Shown here: positions 28,874-35,769 of the stretch, piece after piece
Numbering within the stretch: position 1 is the first letter of the stretch
How the letters are laid out: each line of letters opens with the position of its first letter
NCBI RefSeq assembly: GCF_001708445.1
Contig: NZ_CP015637.1
Span: 3,287,001 to 3,351,000, forward strand
Direction: 5' to 3'
Length of the DNA stretch: 64,000 nucleotides
From: Pseudomonas fluorescens
GTDB lineage: Bacteria > Pseudomonadota > Gammaproteobacteria > Pseudomonadales > Pseudomonadaceae
The notes under the pieces: generated by a model
Seen by the model: the letters and a program-made list of their open reading frames with translations, nothing else
What the model was told of the DNA's origin: nothing
The model's database searches: none
Position numbers and translations under genes: made by a program

Positions 28874-29094
28874 TTGGTGCAAAAGCAACTGGTGGCGCTG
28901 CTGGAAAGGTAGATGATCTTGCCTCTACTGGGACACCTGTTCGTCCCACACCCCAAAAATCTGAAATTGATGTCGGCGCTGATCTTGGTGCTGGAGCTCG
29001 CCCACAAGTCAGTTATAAAAATGGACAAGAAGTTCCTTACGGCACTTCGGGTAGTGTTCGTCCAGACTGGTGTGTAGGTAACGTATGCAGTTAG
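28874..29094 (+). pseudogene. Orphan CdiA toxin module 3, truncated
   Basis: 73 codons are open from immediately after the immunity-2 stop, again with GGTGCAAAAG (28876-28885) encoding GAK at the start (VGAKATGGAAGKVDD). The end, SYKNGQEVPYGTSGSVRPDW followed by CVGNVCS, is the N-terminal part of a widespread toxin type in which an acidic (E)VKNY motif would be expected next. Here a TAG ends it at 29092, so the catalytic part has been lost. No start codon. Confidence 0.68.
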
Positions 29095-29195
29095 GCACGA
29101 AAACGCCATTTGGTACTGCGCTAGGTATATATGTCGGCGGAGTTGGCTATAAGGGCTACGGCTTTTACGAGGAGGCTAAGGGTGACGGTAAGTAA
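29085..29195 (+). other. Short reading frame at a module boundary, possibly the tail of a lost toxin
   Basis: A 36-codon frame, MQLGTKTPFGTALGIYVGGV followed by GYKGYGFYEEAKGDGK, begins inside the previous fragment and ends overlapping the start of the next membrane protein. The glycine-rich hydrophobic stretch could be the C-terminus of a different toxin joined here by deletion. The overlap with the next start is typical of a toxin/immunity pair. This is an inference from layout only. Confidence 0.3.
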
Positions 29196-29415
29196 GTTCA
29201 TTTCCTCGGCGATAATGGGGGCGGGTGTTTTGGTCGTCATGTTGTCCCTAGGATGCTTGTTGGCGTTGTTGCCGGTCCTGTTTATTTCCGCAGGGTTTGA
29301 GGTGGGGTTTGATGTGGTATTTGTATGGTTGGGAATGCCATTCTCGATTTTGTTTGCGTTGAGTTGGTTTTATAAGTATGCGGACTTCGCGAAATCAATC
29401 ATCTTTAGACGTTAG
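29182..29415 (+). CDS. Small inner-membrane protein, possible immunity protein
   Basis: 77 residues from the GTG at 29182, which has GAGGAGG six bases upstream; a longer ATG start at 29131 would ignore this site. Two strong hydrophobic helices (about 8-36 and 44-62) are followed by a short basic tail ending IIFRR. Small two-helix proteins of this kind serve as immunity proteins to membrane-active CDI toxins. Its matching toxin is not intact here. I do not recognise a family. Confidence 0.5.
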   Translation: MTVSKFISSAIMGAGVLVVMLSLGCLLALLPVLFISAGFEVGFDVVFVWLGMPFSILFALSWFYKYADFAKSIIFRR

Positions 29416-29431
29416 TGTGGTGTGTCTATGA

Positions 29432-29614
29432 GCAAGGCTTGGGGAAAAAGGTGGGGCTGGCTATGACGGATGGACGCCTGCAAACGCATTGATACAAGCT
29501 TTGTCAATGATGGCTGGAGTTCCGCTGGTAGCCGTTGAAGCCCCGTTGTTGGACTTACCGACGTGGCTGTGGGGGGATAAATTTCCGGTGGAGCGAATTT
29601 CAACTATCAACTGA
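29432..29614 (+). pseudogene. Gene fragment with hydrophobic segment
   Basis: 60 codons without a start. They begin ARLGEKGGAGYDGWTPANAL and contain a hydrophobic stretch SMMAGVPLVAVEAPLLDLPT before WLWGDKFPVERIS. It may be the end of an immunity or lipoprotein gene carried with a module. I do not recognise it. The next 105 bases (29615-29719) hold only short broken frames. Confidence 0.3.
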
Positions 29615-29719
29615 TGGCGGGAAAACTTATGGATTATGTCGATTTATCCGTTGCACGGGCGTTGGAATAGCGACCCACGACAGAAGTCTTGGGGGTTACA
29701 TTGGGCACTAGCTTAAGCG

Positions 29720-30064
29720 GTGAGGAGTTATATTAAAAGAGAATATGCAACATACTCACTCTGGGTGACCGCTGTCGGTGGTGTGGTGGGATTCAAAAGC
29801 GGAAAGTTGGTTGCGGGGCAATTGATACCGATAATAGGTGGGGCGGTTGAGACTGTCGGCAATACCTCCGGATCTTTTCTGCCGAAGGTGGTGAATGGAC
29901 AAATTAACGCATTGGGAGGGGGAGTTGATGTTTTTGGTTTGGTTAAAGGTGCTTTAGCCTATGCCATTCTAGTGGCGGTGAGGGTTTGGGTGCTGTATTT
30001 GCTCAAGGCGTGTAGAGGCCGTAAATCCCAGCGCGGTAAGATGGATAGAAAGGAATATTCTTAA
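29720..30064 (+). CDS. Hypothetical small membrane-associated protein
   Basis: Up to 114 residues from a GTG at 29720; the true start is uncertain because GGTGAGGAG lies at the GTG itself and would better serve a start further in. Two hydrophobic stretches (about 15-45, with VTAVGGVVGF, and 78-95, with AYAILVAVRVWVLYLL) are followed by a basic tail. It lies in the low-GC tail of the island and could be another immunity remnant. No family recognised. Confidence 0.35.
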   Translation: MRSYIKREYATYSLWVTAVGGVVGFKSGKLVAGQLIPIIGGAVETVGNTSGSFLPKVVNGQINALGGGVDVFGLVKGALAYAILVAVRVWVLYLLKACRGRKSQRGKMDRKEYS

Positions 30065-30428
30065 ACAGCTGTCTGGGGTACTGGCTGGTTAATCAAAGTA
30101 ACAGAAGTTTTGGAAAGGCGAAAATTATGCCAGTAAGTATTAATAAGCGAAGCCGCATAATTTATTTTACTAAATTTAGAGTTGAGTGTCGTTTCTCAAT
30201 AAGTGGAGCAACTTTATATAAGCGTATTGATGAAAGGCGATCGTTGAAGACTAAACTGTCTCTGACTAAGGGTGTCGCCTTTTCCTACAATGTATTGACT
30301 TCTCCAGCTTTGACAAGCCCACCCAACCCGACTAACTTTCCTGGCGTGACGCATTCATGCGACCCACGCTATGCAGCAACCCTATCTCCGCGCCACATTT
30401 CGTCGTGGCCCCGATGCGCCTAACAGCC
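30065..30428. other. Right-end spacer of the island, no supported gene
   Basis: 364 bases of low-complexity junction sequence. An open frame at 30127-30423 encodes nothing that I recognise, and its end runs into the repeat region, so it is not called. Confidence 0.6.
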
Positions 30429-30519
30429 AGCAAATGACTGTCAATCACTCGGTCCCTGGTTCGAGTCCAGGTCGTGAAGCCAGATAGGAAAAAGCCTGCA
30501 GAGATGCAGGCTTTTTTTC
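30429..30519 (+). repeat. tRNA-Asn remnant and terminator copy (candidate attR)
   Basis: Bases 30429-30482 match the last 54 bases of tRNA-Asn (11800-11853) with four changes, one of which turns the anticodon GTT into GTC. They are followed by a copy of the tRNA terminator (AGCCTGCA GAGA TGCAGGCT plus T-run, 30493-30518). The 5' acceptor strand and D-arm are missing, so it cannot make a tRNA. It marks the right edge of the island. Confidence 0.8.
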
Positions 30520-30652
30520 GCCTTGAATTTGACGAACACCCGGCGTGCCAGCAGCCAAAAAAACGCACAAAAAATTTTTTTAGGGTGACGCTTGAATTTT
30601 TTCCGCCTGAACCTACCTAGGGATTACGCGATGCCGAATGCGGGTCGCGTAT

Positions 30653-30684
30653 CAAATCACTTGGAGAAAACTCAGGAGATTTTG
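30653..30684 (+). promoter_or_regulatory. ROSE-like RNA thermometer hairpin over the ibpA ribosome-binding site
   Basis: The ibpA Shine-Dalgarno AGGAG (30674-30678) lies in the 3' arm of a hairpin closed by loop AAAA (30667-30670). GAG pairs with CTC, a G (30663 or 30664) bulges, T-T-C faces A-G-G, an A/A mismatch follows, then C-T-A-A-A faces G-A-T-T-T. Imperfect pairing with a bulged G opposite the SD is the hallmark of ROSE thermometers, which are known upstream of ibpA genes in Pseudomonas. A CTTGAA at 30591 fits a sigma-32 -35 box, but the -10 match is poor. Confidence 0.6.
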
Positions 30685-30686
30685 CA

Positions 30687-31145
30687 ATGGCTACTACTCT
30701 TTCCTTGGCCCCACTGTTCCGTCATTCCGTGGGCTTTGACCGTTTCAACGACCTGTTCGAATCGGCGCTTCGCAGCGAGGCCGGTACCACCTATCCGCCA
30801 CACAACGTCGAAAAGCACGGTGACGATCATTATCGGATCGTGATCGCGGCAGCAGGCTTGGTGGAGGACGACCTGGATATTCAGGTGGAGAAAGGCGTGT
30901 TGACCGTCGCCGGCGGCAAGCGGGAACACGATGAGGGCATCACTTACCTGCACCAAGGCATCGCCCAGCGCGCGTTCCGTTTGTCGTTCCGCCTGGTCGA
31001 CCACATTGAAGTGCAGGGCGCACAGCTCGCCAATGGTTTGCTGAGCATCGATCTGCTCAGGATCGTGCCCGAGGAAGCCAAGCCTAAGCGCATTGCGATT
31101 GGCGGTGCTGCCAAGGCTGAGGTGAAATCCATCAGCGAGCAATAA
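30687..31145 (+). CDS. ibpA: Small heat-shock protein IbpA (Hsp20)
   Basis: 152 residues. An N-terminal arm (LAPLFRHSVGFDRFNDLFESAL) precedes the alpha-crystallin domain (about 35-130, HYRIVIAAAGLVEDDLDIQVEKGVLTV). The C-terminal anchor is close to the I-x-I/V form (PKRIAIGG). It holds unfolding proteins in a refoldable state for DnaK and ClpB. Translation is probably heat-controlled through the hairpin over its ribosome site, and a strong terminator follows. Confidence 0.95.
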   Translation: MATTLSLAPLFRHSVGFDRFNDLFESALRSEAGTTYPPHNVEKHGDDHYRIVIAAAGLVEDDLDIQVEKGVLTVAGGKREHDEGITYLHQGIAQRAFRLSFRLVDHIEVQGAQLANGLLSIDLLRIVPEEAKPKRIAIGGAAKAEVKSISEQ

Positions 31146-31155
31146 GGCTGGAATG

Positions 31156-31185
31156 AATAAAGGCGCTCTTCGGAGCGCTTTTATT
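31156..31185 (+). terminator. Terminator of ibpA
   Basis: Thirteen-base-pair stem AATAAAGGCGCTC / GAGCGCTTTTATT (31156-31168 and 31173-31185, one G-T pair) with a TTCG tetraloop. Confidence 0.85.
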
Positions 31186-31435
31186 CGATGTGGCGAGGTC
31201 AAAATGTGGCGCTTTTGTATGAGCGGACTTGCCCCGATGCCAGTCAGTTAAGGGCGAACACTGTACCTGGGGCGAGGGACCTTGCTCCCGTTGGGACGCG
31301 AAGCGGCCCCAAAATCAGCCTATGAGTTCTAATCGGAAAATCTCAGTGCCTTTATTGGCGCTGCTTCGCAGCCCAACGCGGGGCAAGCCCGCTCGCCACA
31401 ACAGGCCCGCTTACCACAGAAGCACAGCAGTCGCT
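31186..31435. repeat. Spacer with degenerate Pseudomonas REP sequences
   Basis: GAGCGGACTTGCCCC (31221-31235) and, in the opposite orientation, GGGGCAAGCCCGCTCGCCAC (31380-31399) are the two arms of the common fluorescent-Pseudomonas REP. Further worn pieces lie between them. No gene is seen. Confidence 0.65.
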
Positions 31436-32713
31436 TCATTCCATCTGCACATTTTGCGCTTTCTGCTGCTGCCCAGCCCGCACCTCACGCCCCTCCCACT
31501 TGGCAATCACCAACGGCGCCAACGCATTGCCCAGCACATTCAGCGCCGTGGTCGGCATCTCCATCAAACGGTACACCCCAGCGATAAACGCGATGCCTTC
31601 CAACGGCAAACCGGCACTGGCCAGGGTGGCCGAGAGAATCACGAACATGAACCCCGGTACCCCTGCCGCACCCTTGGAGGTGAGCACCATGGTCACCACC
31701 AGCAAGGCCTGATCGCCCAGGCTCAAATCAATGCCGTACAACTGCGCGACGAACAGGGTACCGATGCCGAGGAACAGTGAAGCGCCGTCGAGGTTGAACG
31801 AGTAACCCACCGGTACCACAAAGCTCACCAGTGAAGGCGGTACGCCGTAGGTTTCGAGTTTCTTCATCAATTGCGGCATCACCGCCGCCGAGCTGGCGGT
31901 GGAGAAGGCCAGTACCAGTTCATCCTTGATATGGCGCATCAGCGCGAACAGGTTGATCCCGCAAACGCGCGCCACCAGGTTGAGCACCACCAGCACAAAG
32001 AACGCGATGGCCACATAGCTGACCATGATCAGCTTGGCCAGCGGCAGCAACGAGCTGAAACCGAAGTTGGCCACCGTCACGGCGATCATGCCGAACACGC
32101 CGATGGGCGAGTAGGCCATGATCATCGAGGTGACCTTGAACATCGCGTCGCTGACGCCACGCAACAGCGCGATGACCGGGTCTTTGCGCTCGGCGGGCAA
32201 GCGCGCCACGCCCAGGCCGAACATCACCGCAAAAAACAGCACCGACAACAGGCTGCCCTGGGCCATGGCGTTGACCACGTTGTCGGGGATGATGCCGACG
32301 ATGATCTGCCCCAGGCTATGACCGGCGCCGTTGCTGGTGGGTAGGGTGATATTCGCCGCGTGCAGGCTGGACAGTTCAGTGCCAGCGCCGGGCTTGAGCA
32401 GGTTGCCCATGACCAGGCCGATGATGATCGCCAGGGTGGTGATGCAGAAAAAATAGCTCAGGGATTTGACCCCGATACGGCCCAGGGATTTGCCGTCACC
32501 GTGCCCGGCAATGCCCACCACCATGCAGGAAAACACGATGGGCACCACGATCATTTTCATCAGCTTGATAAAGATATCGCCTGCCGGTTGCAGGACATTG
32601 TCCACCAGCCACGGCCGGGATTCGGGAAAGCGGTGCAGCAGGGCACCAATGGCGATACCGGCGAGCAAGCCGATCATGATTTGCCAGACCAGCGCGATGC
32701 GGGGCGTGTGCAT
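31436..32713 (-). CDS. DAACS-family dicarboxylate/amino-acid:cation symporter (GltP-like)
   Basis: 425 residues with eight membrane helices and the two re-entrant loops of the glutamate/aspartate transporter family. The serine-rich hairpin reads FSTASSAAVMP, and the cation/substrate motif reads FNLDGASLFL in place of the usual NMDGT. GAGG sits eight bases before the ATG. It takes up acidic amino acids or C4-dicarboxylates with H+ or Na+. It runs in the same direction as, and 95 bases behind, an aminotransferase and an RraA-like aldolase, so the imported substrate may be the amino acid they break down. Confidence 0.88.
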   Translation of the reverse strand: MHTPRIALVWQIMIGLLAGIAIGALLHRFPESRPWLVDNVLQPAGDIFIKLMKMIVVPIVFSCMVVGIAGHGDGKSLGRIGVKSLSYFFCITTLAIIIGLVMGNLLKPGAGTELSSLHAANITLPTSNGAGHSLGQIIVGIIPDNVVNAMAQGSLLSVLFFAVMFGLGVARLPAERKDPVIALLRGVSDAMFKVTSMIMAYSPIGVFGMIAVTVANFGFSSLLPLAKLIMVSYVAIAFFVLVVLNLVARVCGINLFALMRHIKDELVLAFSTASSAAVMPQLMKKLETYGVPPSLVSFVVPVGYSFNLDGASLFLGIGTLFVAQLYGIDLSLGDQALLVVTMVLTSKGAAGVPGFMFVILSATLASAGLPLEGIAFIAGVYRLMEMPTTALNVLGNALAPLVIAKWEGREVRAGQQQKAQNVQME

Positions 32714-32808
32714 GGGAGTGCCTCATTTGAGATCAATGATTTTTAAGTTGTTGTTCTAGGCAGTCAAAAGGCGGCCGTCCGCTGGTCGCCGGGTGTTACG
32801 GGTGGCCG

Positions 32809-34017
32809 TCAGCGCAGGTCGTTGCATGCGTCTTTGAGGCGACGGCACCCTTCTTCGATCACGTCCAGCGAGCTTGCGAACGACAGGCGCACATACGGCG
32901 ACATGCCGTAGGCCGCGCCGCTGACGGTGGCCAGGCCGTAGTCGCGCAATAGGTAGTCCACCAGTTGGGTGTCGCTGTCGAGGCGATCGCCTTGGGGGGT
33001 GAGCTTGCCCATCAGGCCGCTGACGTTGGCGAATACATAAAACGCGCCATCCGGTGGTGTAATGCTCAATTCGGGGATGCCCTCAAGCAGCGCCAGAATG
33101 CGCGCGCGGCGTTGCTGGTATTCCTCGCGCATGCCGGCGATAGGTGCTTGATCACCCGCAAACGCGGCCACCGCGGCCGCCTGGCTCAACGAGCTGGGGC
33201 AGGTGGTGGTCTGTGACAGCAACTTGGCGATGGCCGCGATCAACCAGGCCGGCCCCGCACCAAAGCCCAGGCGCCAACCGGTCATCGCATAGCCCTTGGA
33301 CGCGCCGTTGACGATCAGCGTGCGTGGCTTGAGATCGGGCGCCAGGCGTGTCAACGGCACATGCCGGGCGTCGCCGTAGACGAAGTGTTCGTAGATCTCA
33401 TCGGCCATGACCAGCACATGGGGATGACGACGCAAAACCTGCGCCAGGGCCAGCAGTTCGGCTTCGCTGTACACCGCGCCGCTGGGGTTGTTCGGGCTGT
33501 TGAGGATCACCCATTTGGTGCGTGGGGTGATCGCCTGTTCGAGCGCGGCGGGCGACAGCTTGAAACCCAGGCTTTCATCGCCCGGGATGATCACCGGTGT
33601 GGCATCGTTGAGCCGTGCGATGTCCGGGTATGAGACCCAATACGGCGTGTGCACGATGACTTCATCGCCGCGATTCAAGGTGGCGGCCAACGCGTGATAA
33701 ATGATGTGCTTGCCGCCGCAACCGGCGACGACTTCGTCCAGGCCATACACCACATCATTATCTCGCTGCAGTTTCAGGCAGATGGCCTGGCGCAGGGCAA
33801 GGGTGCCGGTGGTGGCGGTGTAATGGGTATCACCGCTGTGCATCGCCAAGCTGGCGGCCTCAAGAATATGCGCCGGGGTGTCGAAGTCCGGCTCGCCCAC
33901 GGTGAAGTTAACGATGTCGCGGCCCTGGGCGCGCAACTCGGTGACCAGGGCGTTGGCGGCAATGCTGGGGGAGGGCGCAATGCCCAGGACACGGTCCGAC
34001 AAAAATGCAGTGCTCAT
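32809..34017 (-). CDS. Class I PLP-dependent aminotransferase (aspartate aminotransferase-like)
   Basis: 402 residues from the ATG at 34017. AAGGAG lies six bases upstream and directly after an alternative ATG at 34032, which argues for the inner start. The fold-type I features are present: N-terminal VNFTVGEPDFDTP, PLP ring contact ADEIYEHFVYG, Schiff-base Lys in GASKGYAMTGWRLGF, and SFASS near the end with the substrate-carboxylate Arg (PYVRLSF). The substrate is probably an acidic or aromatic amino acid. It follows the RraA-like gene by 11 bases with the transporter behind it, forming a likely three-gene operon. Confidence 0.9.
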   Translation of the reverse strand: MSTAFLSDRVLGIAPSPSIAANALVTELRAQGRDIVNFTVGEPDFDTPAHILEAASLAMHSGDTHYTATTGTLALRQAICLKLQRDNDVVYGLDEVVAGCGGKHIIYHALAATLNRGDEVIVHTPYWVSYPDIARLNDATPVIIPGDESLGFKLSPAALEQAITPRTKWVILNSPNNPSGAVYSEAELLALAQVLRRHPHVLVMADEIYEHFVYGDARHVPLTRLAPDLKPRTLIVNGASKGYAMTGWRLGFGAGPAWLIAAIAKLLSQTTTCPSSLSQAAAVAAFAGDQAPIAGMREEYQQRRARILALLEGIPELSITPPDGAFYVFANVSGLMGKLTPQGDRLDSDTQLVDYLLRDYGLATVSGAAYGMSPYVRLSFASSLDVIEEGCRRLKDACNDLR

Positions 34018-34028
34018 CTCGGACTCCT

Positions 34029-34691
34029 TCATACCAGGCCGGCATTGTTGAGGGCCTTGTCGATCCAGCTCTGGCGCACTGCACCGCTGGCAATTTCTGC
34101 TTTGACCGCTTCTTCGTGCTCGGCATGTTGCGCGGCGCGGCGCAGTACTTCGGCGGCGTCGGCCTGGGAGAACGCGACCAGGCCGTCTTCATCACCCACC
34201 AGCAGGTCGCCGGGGTTGATCACCATGCCGCCGATAGACACCGGCACGTTCACTTCGCCGGGGCCGGTCTTGTACGGGCCGGTGTGCACCACGGCGCGGG
34301 CGTAGCACGGGGTGTCCTCGAAGCTGGCGACATCGCGAATCGCGCCGTCAATCACAAACCCCACGCAACCACGCTGCTGGGCGTAGAGCTTGACCAGTTC
34401 CCCGATCACCGCGTTATTGGTGTCGCCCTGGCCGTCCACCACCAGCACATGGCCCGGTTGCAGCATGCTCATGGCCTTGTAGATCAGCAGGTTGTCGCCG
34501 GGACGGGTCTTGACCGTGATCGCCGTGCCCACCAGCTTGCCGCTGCGGTTGTAGCGCGTCAGGCCACGGGCGCCGATATGACGGCCTAGGTTGTCGCTGA
34601 TATGCGGCGTGACGACTTGGCCAAACGCCTCGACCAGTTCGGCCGGGGCCATGGGCGCGTTGGGAAGGATGCGTGAACCGGGCAAGGACAT
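34029..34691 (-). CDS. RraA-like / 4-hydroxy-4-methyl-2-oxoglutarate aldolase family protein
   Basis: 220 residues with the RraA fold. The motif GFVIDGAIRD holds the Arg-Asp pair that binds metal and substrate in HMG/CHA aldolases, and VVDGQGDTNNAVIGEL forms the other side of the site. Aldolases of this family split 4-hydroxy-4-methyl-2-oxoglutarate to two pyruvates and also decarboxylate oxaloacetate. True RraA regulators of RNase E are about 160 residues and lack the C-terminal extension seen here. Placement before an aminotransferase and a transporter, with a LysR regulator opposite, favours a catabolic enzyme. Confidence 0.85.
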   Translation of the reverse strand: MSLPGSRILPNAPMAPAELVEAFGQVVTPHISDNLGRHIGARGLTRYNRSGKLVGTAITVKTRPGDNLLIYKAMSMLQPGHVLVVDGQGDTNNAVIGELVKLYAQQRGCVGFVIDGAIRDVASFEDTPCYARAVVHTGPYKTGPGEVNVPVSIGGMVINPGDLLVGDEDGLVAFSQADAAEVLRRAAQHAEHEEAVKAEIASGAVRQSWIDKALNNAGLV

Positions 34692-34762
34692 GGCAAATCT
34701 CCAGAATTGTTAGATAGCGATGGGCTATGGCTGGATCTTAGGAGTGATGATCGAAGAGTTTT

Positions 34763-34792
34763 AGCGATATTTTATGATGTGATAGCATCGCT
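34763..34792. promoter_or_regulatory. Inverted repeat between aldolase operon and lysR
   Basis: AGCGAT (34763-34768) and ATCGCT (34787-34792) are perfect inverted arms 18 bases apart. Between them TATGATGTGATA has a T-N-A form often bound by LysR proteins. The site lies in the divergent promoter region. Its function is inferred. Confidence 0.4.
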
Positions 34793-34813
34793 TTTTCTCA
34801 TGAATTGGCCGCG

Positions 34814-35710
34814 ATGATCACCTTCAAGCAAATCGATGCGCTGTACTGGATTGCCGAACTCGGCAGCTTTGAAGCGGCGGCGAACAAGCTGAACATGTCT
34901 CAGTCGGCCATCTCCAAGCGCATCCAGGAGTTGGAAGACACCTTTGACGTCGAGATTTTTGACCGCAGCAAGCGCAACGCCCGGCTGACGGAGAAGGGCG
35001 GTGAGCTGCTTGACTACGCCCGCGACCTGCTCAACAGCCGCGACCAACTGCTCGAACGGGTCAGCGCCCGCGAAGTGCTGGTGCGCCGTTTTCGCCTCGG
35101 CGTCACCGAACTCACCGCATTGACCTGGCTGCCGGCGCTGGTGGATGCGCTGCGTCAGGCCTACCCCAAGGTGCAGATCGAGCCGTCAGTGGAACTGAGC
35201 AGCGAACTGTTTCGCAAGCTGGAAAGCGACCAACTCGACTTGGTCATCGTGCCGGACGTCTACAGCGACCCGCGCTTTCACAGCACGGCGCTGCAATGCG
35301 TAGAAAACGCCTGGATCTGCGCGCCCGGCCTGATCCCCCAGCCCGACCCTGTAAGCCTGGAAGTGCTGGCCGATTACACCGTTCTGACCCAGGGTTCGCA
35401 GTCGGGCACCGGCTTAATCTACGAGCGTTGGCTGGCCGCGCACAACGTGCAGATGCCGCGGACCCTCACCAGCCATAACCTGCTGGTGCAGGTGGGCTTG
35501 GCGTTGTCGGGGATCGGCGTGAGTTATTTGCCCAAGGCGTGTTTGTCCCATCTGATCGAGCACGGCGCATTACGCGCGCTGGTCACGCAGCCGGAGTTGC
35601 CGAGTATCCAGTACGTGGCATTGCACCGGGTGGACCGCCAATTCGGCTTGAACCAGGACGTGGCGCGGATGGCGCAGGGGTGCTGTGATTTTTCGCGGTT
35701 GTTGTTTTAG
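34814..35710 (+). CDS. LysR-family regulator, divergent from the aldolase/aminotransferase/transporter operon
   Basis: 298 residues from the ATG at 34814; an upstream TTG at 34805 is less likely. It has an N-terminal winged helix (FKQIDALYWIAELGSFEAAANKLNMSQSAISKRIQELE) and a substrate-binding domain (about 92-295, starting FRLGVTELTALTWLPALVDAL). By position it should regulate the divergent operon, with the amino acid or oxoacid as likely effector. Confidence 0.9.
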   Translation: MITFKQIDALYWIAELGSFEAAANKLNMSQSAISKRIQELEDTFDVEIFDRSKRNARLTEKGGELLDYARDLLNSRDQLLERVSAREVLVRRFRLGVTELTALTWLPALVDALRQAYPKVQIEPSVELSSELFRKLESDQLDLVIVPDVYSDPRFHSTALQCVENAWICAPGLIPQPDPVSLEVLADYTVLTQGSQSGTGLIYERWLAAHNVQMPRTLTSHNLLVQVGLALSGIGVSYLPKACLSHLIEHGALRALVTQPELPSIQYVALHRVDRQFGLNQDVARMAQGCCDFSRLLF

Positions 35711-35769
35711 CGTAAGTGCACACACTGCGCTTTTTATTCCAAAAGGGTCCTTTGTCGAAAAACAGGGTC

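Larger units (their letters stand above)
11854..30519. mobile_element. Genomic island at tRNA-Asn carrying a contact-dependent inhibition locus
   Basis: The segment lies between the intact tRNA-Asn and a truncated direct repeat of the same tRNA plus terminator. It begins with a broken ParA/Soj gene, the kind of gene that sits at the tRNA end of many Pseudomonas ICEs, then carries cdiB-cdiA-cdiI and an array of orphan toxin/immunity modules. GC content drops visibly after 26.4 kb. No integrase, relaxase or conjugation gene is present, so it is probably a fixed, decayed element. Exact boundaries within the repeat are inferred. Confidence 0.7.

Noticed and set aside
29131..29415. Longer start for the small membrane protein
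   Set aside because: The 17 extra residues overlap the preceding short frame and lack a ribosome site. GAGGAGG clearly serves the GTG at 29182.
30127..30423. 98-codon plus-strand frame in the island's right end
   Set aside because: No good ribosome site, no recognisable domain, and the end runs through spacer next to the tRNA repeat.
30429..30482. Second tRNA gene
   Set aside because: Only the 3' 54 bases are present. The acceptor 5' strand and D-arm are missing, and the anticodon stem is altered.
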